This document shows, piece by piece, positions 1-6,032 of a stretch of 10,309 nucleotides of DNA. Under the pieces are notes generated by a model, which saw nothing but the letters and a program-made list of their open reading frames with translations, had not been told where the DNA came from and did not search any database. Made by a program: the position numbers and the translations under genes. Positions within the stretch are counted from its first letter, which is position 1. Each line of letters begins with the position of its first letter. This DNA is from DALYDP01 sp964348685 (GTDB lineage: Bacteria; Patescibacteriota; Gracilibacteria; Peribacterales; Peribacteraceae), in contig CAYGDM010000041.1 in NCBI GenBank assembly GCA_964348685.1, forward strand, positions 1-10,309, read 5' to 3'.

Positions 1-754
1 TATGTTCGACGTCCTTCTGCTCCTTTGGAGAAAGACAAAGCGTATGGAGATGGAAAATGACGCAGGTTTCCGGATCCTTGGGGTCATTCATGCCCGTGGA
101 ATCGGTCACGATGCCCATGATCGCCTTCTTGATCTCGGCGTCGGTCCCGAAGAGCGGGATCGTGTTGCCGTAGCTCTTGCTCATCTTCTGGCCGTCGGTG
201 CCCGGCACCACGGCGACCTCCTCACGGATCTTCGGCTCGGGGATAACGAAGGTGTCACCAAACGTGTTGTTGAATTTGATCGCGATGTCGCGCGTCATCT
301 CCACATGCTGCTTCTGATCCTTGCCGACGGGAACAAGGTTCGTGTCGTACAGGAGAATGTCGGCGGCCATGAGCACGGGATACGTGAAGAGGCCGACGCT
401 GGAGGCAATCCCCTTCTCGACCTTCTCTTTGTACGACACCGCTCGTTCGAGCAAGCCCATCGGCGTGATGGTCGAGAGGATCCATGCAAGCTCGGCGTGC
501 TCCGGTACCTGCGACTGGTAGAACACGACCGCTTTTTCTGGATCGAAGCCGGCAGCCAAATAATCGCGGATGCAATCCTCGCGGAACTTTTTCAAATTCT
601 TCGCGTCGTGCACGGTCGTCAGCGCGTGAAGATCGACGATGAAGAAGAAGCTCTGGTCGGAGGACGAGACCATCTCCAGGTTCGGCTTCATGGACCCGAG
701 GTAATTCCCCAGGTGAAGGACGCCCGACGGCTGCATCGCTGAAAGTACGCGCAT
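1..754 (-). CDS. trpS: Tryptophanyl-tRNA synthetase, 3' end cut off by the window edge
   Basis: Class I aminoacyl-tRNA synthetase that charges tRNA-Trp in the cytoplasm. The visible 251 codons start MRVLSAMQPSGVLHLGNYLG, which carries the HIGH-type signature as HLGN (residues 14-17). The KMSKS loop is at residues 190-194. Between them lie the TrpRS-typical segments YPVLMAADILLY and VGKDQKQHVE. Bacterial TrpRS is usually about 330 residues, so roughly a quarter is missing beyond base 1. The ATG at 754 is chosen because the family N-terminus begins there and a TATGCT hexamer sits exactly 6 nt upstream. There is no Shine-Dalgarno. It lies 43 bp downstream of the glycosyltransferase on the same strand, so it may receive read-through as well as its own transcript. 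Identity is secure from the two signature motifs. Confidence 0.96.
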   Translation of the reverse strand, partial: MRVLSAMQPSGVLHLGNYLGSMKPNLEMVSSSDQSFFFIVDLHALTTVHDAKNLKKFREDCIRDYLAAGFDPEKAVVFYQSQVPEHAELAWILSTITPMGLLERAVSYKEKVEKGIASSVGLFTYPVLMAADILLYDTNLVPVGKDQKQHVEMTRDIAIKFNNTFGDTFVIPEPKIREEVAVVPGTDGQKMSKSYGNTIPLFGTDAEIKKAIMGIVTDSTGMNDPKDPETCVIFHLHTLCLSPKEQKDVEH

Positions 755-766
755 GCACGGAGCATA
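755..766 (-). promoter_or_regulatory. Putative leaderless -10 element of trpS
   Basis: On the minus strand TATGCT (766-761) is followed by 6 nt and then the trpS ATG at 754. With normal -10 geometry the first transcribed base is the A of the ATG. No good -35 is visible. The call rests mainly on the same spacing recurring at five other genes. Confidence 0.45.
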
Positions 767-797
767 GCGAAAGCGATGGCACCGTGGAACGCCTCGT

Positions 798-1601
798 TCA
801 ACGCTTGTGTGACCCCATGAAGGAAAAGAAGTGCCCAATGCACCCCCATGCGGCGCTGGCAGCGAAGTGTTGAACAACGTGGAGATACTTTTTTCGGCGA
901 ATCATGATCATCCACACTTCGACGCGCCCTAGGAAACGATGGCGTACACTTAGCGCGTCGGGATGATTGACGCGATGGAGCACGACCTCGGGTCGCTTCA
1001 CCATCGTCGCGCCTTTGCTCAAAAAACGCGCCACGATCTCGACGTCGGCGGCGATGCGGTACCAGAGGTCCCATGTGCCGTACCTGCGGAAGAGATCAGC
1101 CGAGAAGAAGATGCTTTCATGCGCAAAGCCGGACCAAATCGGCCACCAGAGAAATGAATCGAGCGTGATCATAGAAAACTTCTTCCACCACAAGCGTCTT
1201 GCCTGCCTCGGACCGCTCGGAAGCGCGAGGCACGAACTTCCGGCGACGATGTCGACGGATCCCTGTTCGAGAAACGGCGCCAGCGACGGCAATTGGCCCG
1301 TGCAGTACACGTCGTCATCGGATAACACGCGGATGTACCTGCCGTTCGCCAATGGCACGCCCGCCGCCCACGCACCGTAGGGCCCGCCTCCCGGCAATGA
1401 CATCCAACGATCGATCTTCGCACCGTACGACGCGAGCATCTCTTTCGTTCCGTCCGTCGAATCGCCGTCGATGACGATCAATTCGAGTGACGGAAATTCC
1501 TCTTTGTCGCGCAGCACGGCATCGATGACGATACGAGCCCTTTCGCGCCGATTGCGCGTCGCCAGAATCAGCGATACGAGAGGGGCGGTCGTGCCGATCA
1601 T
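798..1601 (-). CDS. Family 2 glycosyltransferase
   Basis: Cytoplasmic or membrane-associated enzyme that transfers a sugar from a nucleotide-sugar donor to a glycan or lipid-linked acceptor. The 267-residue protein has the GT-A fold signatures of GT2 enzymes: an N-terminal VSLILATRNR strand, IDGDSTDGT at about residues 44-52, then a GAWAAGVPLANGRYI segment. The metal-binding acidic motif SDDD is at 94-97. A later FAHESIFF segment matches the HQS-type motif in acceptor regions of this family. No clear transmembrane helix is seen. Its ATG overlaps the fcl stop (ATGA), so it is probably translated by coupling; no SD is present. Position directly after gmd-fcl suggests a fucosyl- or related deoxysugar transferase, but donor and acceptor cannot be read from sequence. 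Confidence 0.88.
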   Translation of the reverse strand: MIGTTAPLVSLILATRNRRERARIVIDAVLRDKEEFPSLELIVIDGDSTDGTKEMLASYGAKIDRWMSLPGGGPYGAWAAGVPLANGRYIRVLSDDDVYCTGQLPSLAPFLEQGSVDIVAGSSCLALPSGPRQARRLWWKKFSMITLDSFLWWPIWSGFAHESIFFSADLFRRYGTWDLWYRIAADVEIVARFLSKGATMVKRPEVVLHRVNHPDALSVRHRFLGRVEVWMIMIRRKKYLHVVQHFAASAAWGCIGHFFSFMGSHKR

Positions 1602-2533
1602 TGTTTCGGCGGGTTAGCTAAAAACCACTCGTACGCGCGCTTCAACCCTTCCTCCAATTCCACGGTCGGCCTCCAACCCAAACCCTTCAACTTCGACACG
1701 TCGAGCAGCTTCCGCGGCGTGCCGTCGGGCTTCGTTGCATCAAATTCTATCCGTCCTTCGTAACCGACCGCCCTCGCGATCTTCTCCGCGAGTTCAGCGA
1801 TCGTTTGATCCTTCCCGTATCCGATATTAATGAGATCCGAAAAACCACGCTCAAGCAGGAGGACACATGCAGCGGCAAGATCATCAACGTACAAGAATTC
1901 ACGGAGAGCTTTGCCGGTTCCCCAGAGCATCACTGACGGGGCGCCAGCGACTTTGGCGTCGTGCATGCGGCGCATGATGCCGGGAATGACGTGGCTGTTT
2001 TCAAGGTCAAAATTGTCGCCGGGACCGTACAGATTCGTCGGCATGACCGAAACGTATTTCGTGCCGTATTCCTTGTTATATGCATCGCACATCGTCAGAC
2101 CCGCGATCTTCGCGACCGCATACGGCGCGTTCGTTTCTTCGAGCGGACCAGTGAGCAACGCATCCTCCGAAATTGGCTGCGACGCGAGCTTCGGATAAAT
2201 GCAGGAGCTGCCGAGAAACAGCATCTTCGTTATCCCGGCCTTGTACGCGCCGTGGATGACGTTCGTTTCGATGATCAAATTCTCGGCGATGAACTCCGCC
2301 GGCTGCGCGCTGTTGGCGCCGATGCCTCCCACGCGCGCCGCCGCGAGCACGATGGCGTCAGGTTTTTCCACCGCGAGAAAAGCGTTCACCGCGGCCTGGT
2401 CCAAAAGGTCCAGTTCGCGGTGCGTGCGCAGCAACAGGTTTTCGTATCCGTTGGCCGTAAGAGCGCGCGTCAGCGCCGAACCCACGAGGCCACGATGGCC
2501 GGCGACGAAAATGCGGTCAGATTTCGATATCAT
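1598..2533 (-). CDS. fcl: GDP-L-fucose synthase (GDP-4-keto-6-deoxymannose epimerase/reductase)
   Basis: Bifunctional NADPH-dependent enzyme that epimerises C3 and C5 of GDP-4-keto-6-deoxymannose and reduces C4 to give GDP-L-fucose. The 311-residue protein is an extended SDR. Its N-terminal Rossmann motif is GHRGLVG (12-18). SSCIYP follows at 109-114 and YAVAK (Tyr138, Lys142) is the catalytic pair. Ser109, Cys111 and His181 fall where the known E. coli catalytic residues (Ser107, Cys109, His179) would be, with a constant +2 offset. Length is normal for the family. The gene begins inside the last codons of gmd (17-bp overlap) and its stop overlaps the glycosyltransferase start, so the three form one operon. 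No SD precedes the start; translation is probably coupled to gmd. Confidence 0.95.
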   Translation of the reverse strand: MISKSDRIFVAGHRGLVGSALTRALTANGYENLLLRTHRELDLLDQAAVNAFLAVEKPDAIVLAAARVGGIGANSAQPAEFIAENLIIETNVIHGAYKAGITKMLFLGSSCIYPKLASQPISEDALLTGPLEETNAPYAVAKIAGLTMCDAYNKEYGTKYVSVMPTNLYGPGDNFDLENSHVIPGIMRRMHDAKVAGAPSVMLWGTGKALREFLYVDDLAAACVLLLERGFSDLINIGYGKDQTIAELAEKIARAVGYEGRIEFDATKPDGTPRKLLDVSKLKGLGWRPTVELEEGLKRAYEWFLANPPKQ

Positions 2534-3590
2534 GCGCGCGGAGGGAAGGGTATCGCTCGGCTTCGAACATGATCTTCACGAGCTCTTCGAACGTCGTCTT
2601 CGGCTGCCATCCGAGCGTCGTTCGAGCCTTCGTATTGTCGCCGACGAGCGACTGTACTTCGACCGGGCGCAGATAGCGCGCATCCAAACGGACAAGGACC
2701 GTCCCTGTTTTCTTATCTCTGCCGATTTCATCCATCCCCTTCCCTTCCCACACGATCTCGAACCCAAAGTACGGCGCCGCATGTTCGCAAAACTCACGCA
2801 CGGTGTGCGATTCGGACGTCGCAAGAACGTAATCGCCGGGCGCGTCGTGCTGCAGCATGCGCCACATGCCCTCCACGTACTCCGGCGCGTATCCCCAGTC
2901 TCGTCTGGCATCCAGGTTGCCGAGGAACATAGGCAAAGCGCCTTCTTCTTTGCGCTCGAGAGCCGCGAATGCGCGGGCCACTTTGCGCGTCACGAACGTT
3001 TCACCGCGGCGCGGTGATTCGTGGTTGAATAGGATGCCGCTACAGGCGAACATTCCGTACGCCTCGCGGTAATTCACGGTCGACCAGTACCCGAAGAGTT
3101 TCGCGATGGCATACGGGGAAGACGGCTCGAATGAAGACGTCTCTGTGAGGAGCCGACCGTCACCGCAATGCCCGAACATTTCGCTCGTCGCGGCGTTGTA
3201 GAACTTCGTCGGAAGAGCGAGATCGTGTATGGCTTCGAGCAAACGGAGCGTCCCGAGACCGGTCACATCCCCCGTGTATTCCGGCACGTCAAAGCTGACG
3301 CGCACGTGGCTCTGCGCGGCAAGATGATACACCTCGTCCGGTGCGACCTTTTTCATAATGCTACTCAGACTGTTGGCGTCCGAGAGATCGCCGTAGTGCA
3401 GGAAGAAACGAACGTCCTTCGCGTGGGGATCTTGATACAGATGCGAAATGCGCCAACTGCCGATCGAACTCGACCGGCGGATGATGCCATGCACTTCGTA
3501 CCCTTTCGAAAGAAGGAGTTCAGCCAAATACGAGCCGTCCTGGCCCGAAATTCCCGTAATGAGTGCCTTCTTTTTTATGTTTCCAGACAT
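2517..3590 (-). CDS. gmd: GDP-mannose 4,6-dehydratase
   Basis: NADP-dependent SDR that turns GDP-mannose into GDP-4-keto-6-deoxymannose, the first committed step to GDP-L-fucose and related deoxysugars. The 357-residue protein has the cofactor motif GISGQDG (13-19), TSEMFG (135-140) and the catalytic YAIAK (Tyr160, Lys164). The family-diagnostic NHESPRRGETFVTRK begins at 189, and DWGYA is at 231-235. Length is typical and all core residues are present. It is the first gene of a gmd-fcl-glycosyltransferase operon. An extended -10 promoter (TGGTATAAT) ends 6 nt before the ATG, with no room for a Shine-Dalgarno, which implies a leaderless message. No GDP-mannose-forming gene (manB/manC) is in the window. 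Confidence 0.97.
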   Translation of the reverse strand: MSGNIKKKALITGISGQDGSYLAELLLSKGYEVHGIIRRSSSIGSWRISHLYQDPHAKDVRFFLHYGDLSDANSLSSIMKKVAPDEVYHLAAQSHVRVSFDVPEYTGDVTGLGTLRLLEAIHDLALPTKFYNAATSEMFGHCGDGRLLTETSSFEPSSPYAIAKLFGYWSTVNYREAYGMFACSGILFNHESPRRGETFVTRKVARAFAALERKEEGALPMFLGNLDARRDWGYAPEYVEGMWRMLQHDAPGDYVLATSESHTVREFCEHAAPYFGFEIVWEGKGMDEIGRDKKTGTVLVRLDARYLRPVEVQSLVGDNTKARTTLGWQPKTTFEELVKIMFEAERYPSLRAHDIEI

Positions 3591-3605
3591 CGAAGAATTA
3601 TACCA
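3591..3605 (-). promoter_or_regulatory. Extended -10 promoter of gmd operon, leaderless geometry
   Basis: The minus strand reads TGG (3605-3603) then a perfect TATAAT (3602-3597), 6 nt, then the gmd ATG at 3590. The extended TGn motif compensates for the poor -35 (TTCTGG at 3625-3620, 17-bp spacing). The predicted +1 is the A of the start codon. It is the best -10 of the leaderless group and sits in the 39-bp gap after the RluA-family gene. Confidence 0.7.
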
Positions 3606-3629
3606 TAGAAAGAGCGCTTCCAGAAGCCC

Positions 3630-4289
3630 TTAATGCCCCCTTTCGCGCAGCTCTTTCACCGCCTTCTCATACGACCCCGGCAGCGGCGCCAGGAAGGTCA
3701 TCATCTTGCCCGTGGCCGGATGCGGCAGCATGAGGCACTCGGCATGCAGGAAGAACCTGTCGTAGTGGAATTTGCGGCGGAAGACTTTGTCCTTCTCATG
3801 ATCTCCGTAGAGCGGGTCCATGAGCAAAGGGTGCCCGATCATCTTCATGTGCTGGCGGACCTGGTGCTTGCGGCCGGTCTCGATGGTCACTTCCACGTCG
3901 CTCGCCACAGGCCACGCGCCGATGACTTTGTAACTCGAGAACGCATCGACCTGGCCTTCATGCGTGCGTGCGCCAAGCGAGCGGCGGATCACGCCCTCGC
4001 TCTCGATCACCTGCCCCGCGACCAGACAGCGGTAGCGCTTCGTCCAGCGGTCCTGCGAATCACGCAGCCTACGTACGGCCTCGGCGGTCTTGGCGAAACA
4101 AATGACGCCCGACGTCCCGAAGTCGAGGCGATGGACGACCTTCAGGCTGGGGTGGACCTTCTTGAGGAAATCGAACAACGGCAGCTTGCCCTTGCCGCCC
4201 GCGGCGACCGTAAGTTCATTGCCCAGCTTCTGCACGACGAGCAGATGCTCGTCCTCGAAGACGATCCGGCGGGGGTCGATTTTGGGCAC
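3630..4289 (-). CDS. RluA-family pseudouridine synthase
   Basis: Isomerises specific uridines in rRNA or tRNA to pseudouridine. The catalytic segment is VVHRLDFGTSG, with the nucleophilic aspartate at residue 56 (counting from the GTG at 4289). The conserved ETGRKHQVRQHM motif and the HPLLMDPLYG segment follow in the second half. At 219 residues with no N-terminal S4 domain it is like the short RluA/RluC-core type; the target uridine cannot be predicted. The frame is open to an ATG at 4310, but GTG 4289 is preferred. A TACACT hexamer lies exactly 6 nt before the GTG, the protein then opens with PKIDPRRIVFEDEHLLVV as relatives do, and a terminator ends only 4 bp upstream of the longer start. 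It lies 39 bp upstream of gmd. Confidence 0.93.
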   Translation of the reverse strand: MPKIDPRRIVFEDEHLLVVQKLGNELTVAAGGKGKLPLFDFLKKVHPSLKVVHRLDFGTSGVICFAKTAEAVRRLRDSQDRWTKRYRCLVAGQVIESEGVIRRSLGARTHEGQVDAFSSYKVIGAWPVASDVEVTIETGRKHQVRQHMKMIGHPLLMDPLYGDHEKDKVFRRKFHYDRFFLHAECLMLPHPATGKMMTFLAPLPGSYEKAVKELRERGH

Positions 4290-4301
4290 GGGCGCAGTGT
4301 A
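4290..4301 (-). promoter_or_regulatory. Putative leaderless -10 element of the RluA-family gene
   Basis: On the minus strand TACACT (4301-4296) is followed by 6 nt and GTG at 4289. This is the same hexamer and same start codon as at the YdjC-like gene on the other strand. No -35 is recognisable because the upstream bases belong to the terminator stem. Confidence 0.45.
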
Positions 4302-4313
4302 GCGGAACATACG

Positions 4314-4341
4314 AAAAACCCCGCGCGATGAACGCGCAGGG
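4314..4341 (-). terminator. Intrinsic terminator after the 105-residue protein gene
   Basis: Read on the minus strand, CCCTGCGCG pairs with CGCGCGGGG (9 pairs including one T-G wobble) around a 5-nt loop, followed by TTTTT. On the plus strand the wobble becomes a C-A mismatch and the tail is a weaker TTTT, so the main direction is minus. It separates the 105-residue gene, whose stop is 28 bp upstream, from the RluA-family gene. Confidence 0.8.
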
Positions 4342-4369
4342 CTTTTACATCAGCCTCCTCCCGAATGAA

Positions 4370-4687
4370 CTATGTCCATTGATCAGGCGAAACCGTAAAG
4401 TTTTTGTCGGCGAGGCGCTTCATCAAACGCTCGAGATCGATCGGTCGCCGAAGGTACGCAACCCCGGCCTCCGTGTCGGAAACGATCTGAAGCAGTTGAT
4501 CGCCTTGGAACAGCGACGGCTGATGCGCGCCAGGGATGGAGGTCCATCCTTCGAGCGAACACGGCGATTGCATGTACCCCTGACCGATTTTTGCGGCAAT
4601 TTCGGGGTGCAACTCCCAAGGATCCAGATGAACCGCCACCTTGTTCCACGCCTTCCGATCTTCCGTCATTCGCATGCGTACAAGCAT
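4370..4687 (-). CDS. Unknown 105-residue protein
   Basis: I do not recognise this protein. It is soluble-looking, with no signal peptide or membrane segment. It has a tryptophan-rich first half (AWNKVAVHLDPWELHPEI and LEGWTS) and a C-terminal helix-like stretch (RRPIDLERLMKRLAD) before the end at PDQWT. The reading frame is supported by its control signals. AGGAG (4700-4696) is 8 nt before the ATG, a consensus-like TTGACA-N16-TATTAT promoter lies upstream, and an intrinsic terminator follows 28 bp after the stop, so it is monocistronic. In-frame ATG codons at 4675 and 4669 are alternatives, but the SD favours 4687. Its promoter is the strongest-looking in the window, hinting at substantial expression. 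Function unknown. Confidence 0.72.
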   Translation of the reverse strand: MLVRMRMTEDRKAWNKVAVHLDPWELHPEIAAKIGQGYMQSPCSLEGWTSIPGAHQPSLFQGDQLLQIVSDTEAGVAYLRRPIDLERLMKRLADKNFTVSPDQWT

Positions 4688-4695
4688 AATTCCTA

Positions 4696-4700
4696 CTCCT
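4696..4700 (-). promoter_or_regulatory. Shine-Dalgarno site that fixes the start of the 105-residue gene
   Basis: AGGAG on the minus strand with 8-nt spacing to the ATG at 4687. It is notable because most other genes here have no SD. Confidence 0.7.
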
Positions 4701-4753
4701 GCTGATGATGATGTGAATACTTGTCTACACCCAGTGGTGCAGAACTAAGTAGC

Positions 4754-4781
4754 ATAATACAAATTAATAGAAATATGTCAA
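4754..4781 (-). promoter_or_regulatory. Sigma-70 type promoter of the 105-residue gene
   Basis: A perfect TTGACA (-35, 4781-4776), a 16-bp AT-rich spacer, and TATTAT (-10, 4759-4754; 5 of 6 consensus). The predicted +1 near 4747 gives a leader of about 60 nt before the ATG. Confidence 0.75.
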
Positions 4782-4795
4782 TATCCCCTTCCACA

Positions 4796-4808
4796 CGCCA
4801 AAAAGGCG
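4796..4808 (-). terminator. Small hairpin just after tRNA-Val, possible terminator
   Basis: CGCC-TTTTT-GGCG begins 2 nt after the encoded CCA of the tRNA. It is a 4-bp stem with a T5 loop and no T-run after it, so as an intrinsic terminator it is weak. It is the only candidate 3' signal between the tRNA and the next promoter. Confidence 0.25.
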
Positions 4809-4809
4809 A

Positions 4810-4886
4810 TGGTGGACGATCCCGGATTCGAACCGGGGACCTTTCGAATGTGAATCGAACGCTCTAACCAGCTGAGCTAATCGTCC
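4810..4886 (-). tRNA. tRNA-Val (anticodon CAC), CCA encoded
   Basis: A full cloverleaf folds by eye. The acceptor GGACGAT/ATCGTCC has 7 perfect pairs, and the D stem is GCTC/GAGC with loop AGCTGGTTA. The anticodon stem TTCGA/TCGAA closes the loop TTCACAT, giving anticodon CAC (reads valine GUG). The variable loop is AGGTC and the T arm is CCCGG-TTCGAAT-CCGGG. The discriminator is A, followed by an encoded CCA (4812-4810). Immediately upstream is a degenerate copy of its own 5' half (separate entry), which would lie in the primary transcript's leader if the TACAAT promoter is used. Confidence 0.97.
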
Positions 4887-4892
4887 AGTGAA

Positions 4893-4930
4893 GTGAATCT
4901 CTAACCATCGGCCTAGGCCGATAATCGTCC
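4893..4930 (-). pseudogene. Degenerate 5'-half copy of tRNA-Val with replaced D-arm
   Basis: Three blocks of the neighbouring tRNA recur here in the same order and strand: GGACGATTA (4930-4922, the tRNA 5' end), GGTTAGAG (4906-4899, D-loop and D-stem 3' side) and ATTCAC (4898-4893, into the anticodon loop). The D-stem bases between the first two blocks are replaced by a palindrome, and CGTTCG is missing before the third. No 3' half follows; the intact tRNA starts 6 nt later. It may be a remnant of tandem duplication or recombination, or a retained tRNA-like leader element. Confidence 0.65.
4907..4922. repeat. 16-bp perfect palindrome
   Basis: ATCGGCCTAGGCCGAT equals its own reverse complement. 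It sits inside the tRNA-like fragment, between the divergent tRNA and plus-strand promoters. It could be a dimeric protein binding site, or a 6-bp RNA hairpin with a CUAG loop. Confidence 0.7.
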
Positions 4931-4952
4931 TTTAAACTTTGTCGCGGGCGCA

Positions 4953-4958
4953 ATTGTA
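4953..4958 (-). promoter_or_regulatory. Candidate -10 element for tRNA-Val
   Basis: TACAAT (5 of 6 consensus) on the minus strand, predicted +1 near 4946. The -35 is poor. The precursor would carry a leader of about 60 nt containing the tRNA-like fragment. Confidence 0.4.
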
Positions 4959-4982
4959 CGCAGGATAGAGGAAAACGGAAGG

Positions 4983-5010
4983 TTGACAAAATTCAATAAA
5001 CTGTTATTTT
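4983..5010 (+). promoter_or_regulatory. Sigma-70 type promoter of the 285-residue gene
   Basis: A perfect TTGACA (4983-4988), a 16-bp AT-rich spacer, and TATTTT (5005-5010; 4 of 6). The predicted +1 near 5017 leaves a leader of about 60 nt. The layout closely matches the promoter of the 105-residue gene on the other side of the tRNA. Confidence 0.6.
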
Positions 5011-5062
5011 ATCTACAACCATTCGCAACTGTGCGAACGGCCGATTCAGTCTTTCACAGCAC

Positions 5063-5068
5063 AAGGAG
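5063..5068 (+). promoter_or_regulatory. Shine-Dalgarno site deciding the GTG start at 5078
   Basis: AAGGAG with 9-nt spacing to GTG 5078. It supports this unusual start codon over any internal ATG. Confidence 0.7.
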
Positions 5069-5077
5069 TAACAACCA

Positions 5078-5935
5078 GTGCGACACTCGGATTACCTGTT
5101 TGATGCGGCCAACCGGCCGACGGAATGTTTGCAAAACCTTCTTGCTGACCTGGAGATCACCGCGACCAACCTCGCGGAGCTCAACACTGTTTTGCAGAAG
5201 CGCTACGTGCAGAAAAACGCGGACGGCACCGCGGTGGAACGATGGAAGCAACCGGAGGTCGAATCCCCCGCCGAAGGCCGCGTGAAATACGGCCTCGCGG
5301 GATGCGGATTCATCCACCGATGCAATCCTTCAGAATCGCGGTACGACCGCGCCGGATTGCCGGGAGCGCTCGCGGTTCGCGCCGGAGCACGCCTACTGGA
5401 TTTGGTCGACGCGTGGAAGGCCGGCGTTCGATGGAAGGAAACCGTAATCTTCACGGGAGCTCGTCCGTTGGAACCCGACCGCGAAACGTTCTCGGCCTGC
5501 TGCATCGCGATCGCGCTCGAAAACTTCGCGGACGCGGAACCGTCGTTCAAGACGGTAACGACCGAAGCCGAAATGCTGGAGTGGATGTGGGACAACGTCA
5601 ACATGCCCGCGGACCTCCGTGAAACGCCGGTCGAAATCATCGATTCCTGCATGAAACCACCGACGAAAGAAGGTGGGCCGATGATCCGCCCGAGCACCGA
5701 GGACCCCCTCGATCTCTGGCTGACCACTAACCCGACTCCGGGTTCGATGCTTCTCTCGAGCGGAAACCCGTACGGCCCCGGCCAGACAGAAACGTTCTAC
5801 CGGATCGCCGGGCCGAAAGGCCATACGTTCGAATGCTTCGGCCACGAAGCGCCAGACACGTTGAAACTGGGCGCCCTACTCGGTGAATTCGCGCGCTACG
5901 TCTACAGCGTCGCCAAGACGCGCGGCGTCGCATAA
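5078..5935 (+). CDS. Unknown 285-residue protein
   Basis: I do not recognise this family with confidence. The N-terminal 50 residues look helical (ANRPTECLQNLLADLEITA). A mixed alpha/beta body follows, with KETVIFTGARPLEPDRET at about 120-137, TTEAEMLEWMWDNVNMP, and later MLLSSGNPYGPGQTETFYR near 225-243. A beta strand followed by SG or TG and a polar loop, plus an acidic EAEM segment, loosely recalls DUF218/YdcF-type proteins, but the match is only by eye. No signal peptide or membrane helix is visible, so it is probably cytoplasmic. It starts at GTG with a good SD and has its own TTGACA promoter, unlike the leaderless genes nearby. A long hairpin with a UUCG loop follows 32 bp after the stop. 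Function unknown. Confidence 0.8.
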   Translation: MRHSDYLFDAANRPTECLQNLLADLEITATNLAELNTVLQKRYVQKNADGTAVERWKQPEVESPAEGRVKYGLAGCGFIHRCNPSESRYDRAGLPGALAVRAGARLLDLVDAWKAGVRWKETVIFTGARPLEPDRETFSACCIAIALENFADAEPSFKTVTTEAEMLEWMWDNVNMPADLRETPVEIIDSCMKPPTKEGGPMIRPSTEDPLDLWLTTNPTPGSMLLSSGNPYGPGQTETFYRIAGPKGHTFECFGHEAPDTLKLGALLGEFARYVYSVAKTRGVA

Positions 5936-5967
5936 CCATTTCATTACTCCTTTTGCAGAAAGACACG

Positions 5968-5997
5968 ACCGTCTGTCCCATTCGTGGGATAGGCGGT
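5968..5997 (+). promoter_or_regulatory. 13-bp hairpin with UUCG tetraloop after the 285-residue gene
   Basis: ACCGTCTGTCCCA pairs with TGGGATAGGCGGT around a TTCG loop. The two wobbles are G-U only when read on the plus strand, so it is most likely an RNA structure of plus-strand transcripts. No T-run follows, so it may be a factor-dependent or processed 3' end rather than a classical terminator. It abuts the -35 region of the next gene. Confidence 0.6.
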
Positions 5998-6032
5998 TCG
6001 TCATGCCCCAAGGTCTCCCCTACACTCCCTCC
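5998..6032 (+). promoter_or_regulatory. Leaderless promoter of the YdjC-like gene
   Basis: TCGTCA (5998-6003, 4 of 6 for -35), a 17-bp spacer, and TACACT (6021-6026, 4 of 6), then 6 nt and GTG at 6033. The predicted +1 coincides with the G of the start codon. Confidence 0.55.

Noticed and set aside
2..742. 246-residue open frame on the plus strand opposite trpS
   Set aside because: Antisense shadow. The minus strand encodes TrpRS with HLGN and KMSKS motifs; the plus frame is charged and resembles nothing.
1961..3017. Long plus-strand open frames opposite fcl and gmd
   Set aside because: Shadows caused by GC-rich codon bias; the minus-strand genes have complete catalytic motifs and normal lengths.
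3633..4331. 232-residue plus-strand frame opposite the RluA-family gene
   Set aside because: Antisense shadow; the minus strand carries HRLD and other family motifs across its full length.
5883..6032. In-frame upstream extension of the YdjC-like gene
   Set aside because: It overlaps the previous gene, crosses the UUCG hairpin and promoter, and adds residues before the family's first strand.
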